A stretch of DNA of 64,000 nt, from contig CM022375.1 in assembly GCA_011800155.1 (NCBI GenBank), forward strand, positions 2,480,001-2,544,000, read 5' to 3'. Below, piece by piece: positions 58,313-64,000 of the stretch. Both the position numbers and the translations under genes were made by a program. The DNA is from Flammulina velutipes. Taxonomy: Eukaryota; Basidiomycota; Agaricomycetes; Agaricales; Physalacriaceae. A model generated the notes under the pieces. That model was given only the letters and a program-made list of their open reading frames with translations, was not told where the DNA came from and did not search any database. The first letter of the stretch is position 1, and every line of letters begins with the position of its first letter.

Positions 58313-60581
58313 ATGAGCTCTGTGTCTATCGACTCCAAGGAAAAGAACGTTATCGTCGAAGAGACGTCCGACCTCGAGACACAGCCGATCAGCCATGCCG
58401 GCGGTTTACAACGACAGCTAAAGGATCGTCACATTGCGATGATTAGGTATGCAAATTGAGTTGTATCGTCCGTCTATGAGCTTAGCCAATGTCCTAGTAT
58501 CGGAGGTGTATGTCCAATTTCTCGTATCCCACGTTGCGCTGCTCAATGTCTTTCCAGGTTATCGGGACAGGCCTCTTTGTACGTCTACGTGTGCTGATCT
58601 CGACCATTGCTAATGATGCTATAGGTTGGGACTGCAAACGGTCTCGTGAACGGTGTACGGCACCCCCGCCATCACACGTCTTCGTCTGATTTACTCCTTC
58701 TAGGGTCCTGTGGGCCTTCTCCTCGCGTACATGGTCACCGGAGCTATGTGTTATTCCATGATGGTATGCATCGACACCTTTCGTCCAACTGAACTAACGT
58801 CGGAGTCACCAGGTTTCCCTCGGCGAAATGATTGCATTCCTACCCGTACCAGGCGGCCACATAACGCTCGCTGGACGATTCGTCGATCCGGCACTATCAT
58901 TCACGCTGGGTTGGATGTATTGGTACTGATTTTCCCTCACTTTCTTTATCGTTGTTTTGCTAACATATCGTATCGTAGGTATAATTGGATTCTCATTTTG
59001 GTGCGCCACAGTGTGATGTCATAACCATTTCACTCACATGTCTACAGCCAGGTGAACTGAGTGCCGTTGCGGTCCTGATAGGGTACTGGGATCCCCCCGT
59101 AAATAATGCTGTTTGGAGTAAGTCTTATCGTCAACCGTCTTGCAAAGTTTTGACTTGGACCTTGTAGTTGTGGTATGTATGATCGTCGTTTTGACGATCA
59201 ACTTGTTCGGTGCAGCCGTTTACGGAGAATGCGAGTTTATATTTGCGTCTATCAAAGTCATTGCTATCGTTGGTGCGGACCGTTGAACGTATCCATCATT
59301 CTGGGCTCACGATTCCTAGGTCTCATCATCTTGGGAATAATTCTCGACCTTGGAGGAGTGACTGGAGACCGTATCGGATTCAGATACTGGAAAGATCCCG
59401 GTCCTTTCGTACAGTTTTCCGGTAGATACAGTCCTTCGAATCGGCGAAACTCCCTCTGACGCCAACTAGGCATCCCTGGTACATGGGGCCAGTTCCTCGG
59501 ATTCTGGCGGAGTCTTATTGTCAGTGCGGGCGCGTACATCGGAACGGAAATCGTTGCTGTAAGTCGTAGTCTTCCGCTGCTCGATCCAGGATAGCCTACT
59601 CACCTCGCTGTAGATGGCCGCCGCTGAAACCAAGAACCCGCGTCGAAACCTTCCGCGCGCCATCAAGCTCATCTACATCCGTATCATTGTGTTCTACATT
59701 TGCGGTGTATTCGTAGTTGGACTGCTCGTCCCATCGAACGATCCCAAATTGATTCTAGGTGGATCGGATGCGAGTGCGTCTCCCTTCGTTATTGCGATTG
59801 AGAGGGCGGGGATCAAGGCGCTACCGTCTATCATCAATGTTGTTCTTGTCAGTGCGGCGTGGAGTGCTGGTACTAGCGATTTGTATACTAGTTCGAGGGC
59901 ACTTTGTACGCTTCTTCTTATCCAGTTTCTATTTCTTAACATACTAACGAAGTCTTGTAGATGGCCTTGCTATTGCAGGGAACGCTCCACAAATCTTCAC
60001 TAGGGTATCGAAGAGAGGTCTTCCATACATCTCCGTTGGATTCTGCGCTCTGTTCTCGGCTTTGGCTTTTATGACTCTCTCTGATAGTGCTGGGCAAGTT
60101 TTTACGTGGTATGTTTTCACTTTGGTATGTGTAGCCCATCGCTCACTGCACTTCTCATAGGTTCCAGAACCTCTGTGGCGTTGCAGGGCTCATTACCTGG
60201 CTAGGAAGCTCGGTCACTTACATCCGATTCTACAACGGAATGAAGGCGCAAGGAATATCGCGTGATACACTACCTTACCGATCGCCATTCCAGCCGTACA
60301 CCGCGTACTTCGCAGCGATCATGTCGTTCATCGTGGCGGTGTTCTCTGGGTGGACAACGTTCCTACGAGGGAACTGGAAGACGGATGTGTTCATTACGAA
60401 TTATCTGGCGGTGGGGTTGTTCCCGATTATGTTCATTGGGGCGAAGTTGTGGAGGAAGACGAGGTTCGTGAGGGCGAGTGAGATGGATTTCGTCAGTGGG
60501 GTAAAAGAGTTCGATGATGCGGAAGAGGAGAGAGGTCCTCCGAGGAACCGGGCTCATAGGATTTGGAGGTGGATTATGTGA
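58313..60581 (+). CDS. Amino-acid permease (YAT/APC family)
   Basis: A gene of a dozen or so exons starting MSSVSIDSKEKNVIVEE. The first ones are tiny: 58313-58446, then 10 nt (58498-58507), 21 nt (58558-58578), 30 nt (58625-58654) and 60 nt (58704-58763). They join to the hallmark HIAMISIGGVIGTGLFVG and to GGPVGLLLAYM. Later exons give LGEMIAFLPVPGGHITLAGR, YNWILILPGELSAV, GLIILGIILDLGGV, GAYIGTEIVAMAAAETKNPR, SAAWSAGTSDLYTSSRALY, RVSKRGLPYISV, and the end RNRAHRIWRWIM. Twelve membrane spans are expected. It should import amino acids with protons at the plasma membrane; substrate range not predictable. Confidence 0.92.
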
Positions 60582-61129
60582 CCTCCCAAGATTTTTGATT
60601 GTAATATGTATGTTATTGAACAGCGTGGGTAGACGAACAACTCTTATGTTTCTCCCACTCTCTATCTCCCATTGGTATGACTCCAATCAAATAGCCACCA
60701 GAATTTCTGCGATCGGAAGGCAAAGGAATACGCCACATCCGGATCAATCCGATTTTGTAATCCTTTGTTTGTCATATGTCTTTTGGCATTGCACCACCAT
60801 TACGATAACGACGACGACGCTGCGCAAGGAGATACGTTTCTGTTGAGGCTTCCCACTGGCCTAACATGGAGGATGCTTTTATGTATCGCATTACCAGGTT
60901 AGTTTATCCTATTATTGATGTGCCTCCCCCCTTACCCGCTTCTAGTTCTTGTACCATGAATTATTCTTTCACGAACTCGCTCTGATGCTTGACTGCCCGA
61001 TGTTCGAATCACGTTTTCATTGTTTGTATGAGGTCTGCTGATCTCTAAAGTATTCATTGTCCATGATTCCCCTTCCTGCAATTGGAGACTCAAAGGCCAT
61101 TTGCCGATCTTCTTCTATCGCTCACTCCC
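60582..61129. other. Intergenic with dispersed repeat copy
   Basis: Repeat copy at 60731-60752, CGCCACATCCGGATCAATCC, followed by CTTTGTTTGTCAT as in the copies at 12.0, 16.6 and 34.3 kb. Confidence 0.55.
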
Positions 61130-62593
61130 ATGATTCATCTCACCAATATGCCTAGAACTATTGCATCTCTACCCAAAGAGATCCTCACCGAAATCCTTGA
61201 ATTCGCCATCCTGTCTACTCCCCTCGAGGAGCGAAACACACATACCATTCCGAACCTACGCCTAGTCTCCAGCCTCTGGAACGCGGTCATAGAGGCGCGC
61301 GCAGTCCTCTGGACATCTATTCTCGTTACCCAGGAGTCAGCCCATAGACCCAATCAATCCCTATTCCAATCCACGCACACGAGAATAGACCGGGCCCGAA
61401 ACCTTCCCCTCGATATCGCCATTCATCTTTCCTGCCCCTCCACGTCTGGTCTCTTCGATCCAAGAGATGGGCACAAATTGGGGAAAATTGTCCGGGCAGT
61501 GGCTTCCCGCGTCTCTTCTTTCGAATTGTGCGCACCCTCGCGCACTCTCCACAGGGTCATTCTTTGGAATCTTCACGCAACGCCAATGCCTCTACTGCGC
61601 TCATTCATCCATGTAGGCTGCACAGACCCGGCCCTCGGCCGTGCTGCGCGGTTTGACTCGTTCGTTGAAGAAGAAGCTAAGGGTCTCAACAGGAGAGCTA
61701 TCCTTCAACGGCAATTCGACTTGCCTCTCTCGACCAGGGCAGCGGTCAACTCCTGGGGAAGTGAGATGTACCCCGCTCTCGAAAATGTCGAGATCGTCAG
61801 CGCGCTTTACGATTTCAACCACTTTCCGGTTATGCACGGGCTTCGTCGACTTTGCATTAAAGGACAGCCATTGATTCATCGACTGGGCACCAGCACGTTC
61901 ATCGAAATGTTGGCGTCTGCGAGGGGAACGCTTGAGGTTTTGGAACTGGTGGACGTCATTGGGCTGCATGACGAAAGGGTTCAACCTATGGACATACCCG
62001 TCGTCTTCGAAAAGCTCCAAGTCTTATCATTGGGATACGGAGATCCTAGGGAGGCCATCCTATTCTTACAATATTCGGATGCTCCTGCTCTGACGGATCT
62101 GACACTCATCTACACTGGCTCCGTGCTGGAGGTTACACAGAGACAGAATCATGATAACTTGCTGGTGTTGCTCATTCGCCACCTTCCGCTGGCTAGGATT
62201 GAAAGGCTCTCATTAGATAAAGTTGTCTTCACCTCATCACGGGAAGAAACTCCTGGTATGAATCTCGGGATGCCCATGAGAAGACCTCCTCCAAGGTTCT
62301 TGAAATTCCTGGCAGAGCTCACTTCGCTCAAGAATCTCAGTTTGACGGATATGCATAGATCTCCGTGGGTGAAAGATGTGCTTTGGGGAAGTGAGACTCT
62401 GCTGCCTGCCCTAGAGACGTTCCGACTCGATGGCCAACCGGAAGAAATTTTCGACATGCTGCGAAACATGGCAAAACTCGGACGTAGATCAATACAGCTG
62501 GGTCTCACTGAAGAATTGGAGAGTTGTATTGCTGAACAGGTGCGGAAAATATGCTCTGATGTGCACTGCAGCTCAGCTGATATCGACGAATAG
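61130..62593 (+). CDS. F-box-like domain protein
   Basis: Single exon, 487 residues from the first ATG at 61130 (the frame is open further upstream but without an ATG). The F-box reads RTIASLPKEILTEILEFAI followed by LRLVSSLWNAVIEARAVLWT. The body holds leucine-rich strands (VEIVSALYDF, LEVLELVDVIGL, KLQVLSLGYGD, SLKNLSLTDMH). Likely a substrate adaptor of an SCF ubiquitin ligase. Only distantly similar to the F-box gene at 49-50.8 kb. Confidence 0.88.
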   Translation: MIHLTNMPRTIASLPKEILTEILEFAILSTPLEERNTHTIPNLRLVSSLWNAVIEARAVLWTSILVTQESAHRPNQSLFQSTHTRIDRARNLPLDIAIHLSCPSTSGLFDPRDGHKLGKIVRAVASRVSSFELCAPSRTLHRVILWNLHATPMPLLRSFIHVGCTDPALGRAARFDSFVEEEAKGLNRRAILQRQFDLPLSTRAAVNSWGSEMYPALENVEIVSALYDFNHFPVMHGLRRLCIKGQPLIHRLGTSTFIEMLASARGTLEVLELVDVIGLHDERVQPMDIPVVFEKLQVLSLGYGDPREAILFLQYSDAPALTDLTLIYTGSVLEVTQRQNHDNLLVLLIRHLPLARIERLSLDKVVFTSSREETPGMNLGMPMRRPPPRFLKFLAELTSLKNLSLTDMHRSPWVKDVLWGSETLLPALETFRLDGQPEEIFDMLRNMAKLGRRSIQLGLTEELESCIAEQVRKICSDVHCSSADIDE

Positions 62594-62849
62594 ATGAATG
62601 ATAGTTTACTTTCGATGGGATGTGGATATTTTCGTTTCGGGGAGGCAGGTTCTCAACGGTAGTTACAACGTATATAACGACGAACCGATTGTATGTTTAC
62701 ATATCCTAATTATCGCTCAAGAGTCAGCTACCATTCACGAGGAGGCGCTGTCAATGCATTAACGGACCTTGGTCCCTCCAGAATCAGAACAATATTTCCC
62801 GAGTGCTCGCCAACATGGAGATGCAAAAACGCGAATCTTTGCGGAGACT

Positions 62850-63112
62850 TTAAATTGATTTCTCGCGCTCACGGTACGTGAAGTACGCAAGACCCATGGC
62901 CACTGCTATAAGATTTTGTTAGACACATTTCTCCACAATGGTAGATATGTCTGATACTGACTGGATGCAGCAATCCATCCCCGCATTCTCCGTCTCTTTT
63001 TTGGTATGCGAAGCGGAGACTTATTCGTGGTTGAGAATGTCCTGCTTCCCAGCGATGGCGTTAGGAGTAACTTTGACGCTAGCGCTGAACGGCAGATGGT
63101 GGTCGCTGGCAT
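62850..63112 (-). CDS. Small putative mitochondrial protein
   Basis: Two exons: from 63112 a presequence-like start rich in Arg, Ser and Leu (MPATTICRSALASKLLLTPS, then RTFSTT) and a basic KKRRRMRGW; after an intron beginning GTCAGT near 62974 the frame continues VAMGLAYFTYREREKSI and stops at 62850. The product of about 60 residues would have a targeting sequence and one short membrane segment, like small inner-membrane subunits. I cannot name it; the splice is inferred from phase alone. Confidence 0.4.
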
Positions 63113-64000
63113 GGATGATTGGAGCTGAAAAAAGACCGAAGTGCGTACATACGGAATAAATAACTCATCGGCGAGTTCCTCCAGCTGAATTTACTGATTG
63201 ACGTCGTGCATCGGCATCACTGACTAGGTTGATATGACAATCCATTGGAGTACATCAGTACTACGTGGAAATTTCTTATTTCTTGGCACGTCTCCTTCCT
63301 TCTCTCTGTACATCACTGAAATAAATGTTTTCTGAACATCTCACGTCTGTCGACGCCACATTCGGGAAGTGCCGATCAGTGTGCCGCCGGCACATGGTTG
63401 GATGATAGATAGGACGAAGCTTTCACTCTTCTAATAGTAACTATGTATAGGTTACATATAAGTTGGAGACGTCTCTACATGTTACTTATATACAACCAGT
63501 GGCATACTTCCCCCTCGCTGGTTGAGTTTATATCTAAGTACTTTCCTTTGTGGACTCGTCGGCTCTACCCTCATGAAGCAACACGGAGATGTTGGCACCC
63601 ATAACCCAGATGCTGCGCAGCTGATTGAGGGATCTCGATCCAGGATAATGATTGGACAGCGGAGATCTATACAACTGTATACTTGGAACAAAGGGAATCA
63701 AGTGGCATTTAAATCATTAAACAGCCACCAATTTCCTGCTAGCAAGCTTTCAAGCAGCGTTCTTCATCTAGGAAATCTCGCGCTTTCGAACTATCACATA
63801 CACATGCTTGGTGCCCATTCGTCATTGACTTTGGACCTACGGGTCTCCGGATACAGAACAAGGACTCGCAGGAGTTCGCTCTTTACTGCATATCTTTCAG
63901 CATAGCCTTCCCGTCGCTTGAAAAGCATGATGCCCAGACTATTACGTTGTTTATGAAGCGCCAATTTTTGAGCGCCACACGACATCGACATGGGAATTTC
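63113..64000. other. End of window, no gene supported
   Basis: The frame 63522-63905 has no domain. GCGCCACACGAC near 63972 is another copy of the repeat core. The stretch is AT-richer than the genes. Confidence 0.5.

Noticed and set aside
61082..61129. Earlier start of the F-box protein at 61082
   Set aside because: The frame is open there but without an ATG; the first ATG is at 61130 and lies properly before the F-box.
1..64000. Secondary-metabolite gene cluster (UbiA enzyme, lipase, permease, bZIP)
   Set aside because: The UbiA, bZIP and permease genes are near each other, but there is no core synthase (PKS, NRPS, terpene cyclase) or P450, so a cluster is not supported.

Overview
The window reads as nuclear DNA of a mushroom-forming basidiomycete (Agaricomycetes). 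Its genes carry many short GT-AG introns of about 45-60 nt. Several genes belong to families typical of that group: DUF6589, DUF6534, DUF6535 and F-box/LRR-like proteins, and a short CaaX mating-pheromone precursor. No rRNA, tRNA, CRISPR or prokaryotic operon structure was seen. All calls come from reading the sequence and from family knowledge; no database search was run.

Layout. (1) 1-4.6 kb: a DUF6589 gene (minus, cut by the window edge) and a RecQ-type helicase (plus) diverge from start codons only 30 bp apart; this may be part of a mobile element. (2) 5.0-44.6 kb: an array of 13 paralogous genes for one family of seven-transmembrane proteins. Eleven are on the minus strand; copies 7 and 9 are inverted. 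All have five exons with the same phases; exon 3 is always 79 nt and exon 4 is nearly always 332 nt, while the C-terminal tail varies. Eleven copies read through cleanly, with copies 7 and 10 needing a GC splice donor. Copies 6 and 11 carry frame-breaking deletions in exon 2. (3) Among the array copies lie a 41-residue pheromone precursor (21.8 kb), two related small secreted proteins (18.0 and 23.3 kb), a phosphotransferase, a lipase, a kinase-like protein, a small membrane protein and a two-copy gene of unknown function (38.5 and 45.3 kb). (4) 46-50.8 kb: F-box and DUF6535 remnants plus one long F-box gene. (5) 51-63 kb: ordinary single genes: a small bZIP, a Pro/Ser-rich protein, a UbiA-type prenyltransferase, a DUF6534 membrane protein, an amino-acid permease, an F-box protein and a small putative mitochondrial protein.

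How the parts may work together. A tandemly expanded 7-TM family with a constant core and variable tails, sharing a CTTAAR element 36-49 nt upstream of nearly every start, sits around secreted-peptide genes and a farnesylated-pheromone gene. This would fit a chemosensory or self-recognition locus, but no ligand or receptor role is shown by the sequence, and the 7-TM proteins are not recognisable STE3 pheromone receptors. A short dispersed repeat (core TGCGCCACAC, often with a GGATCAA stem-loop) is scattered through the intergenic DNA.
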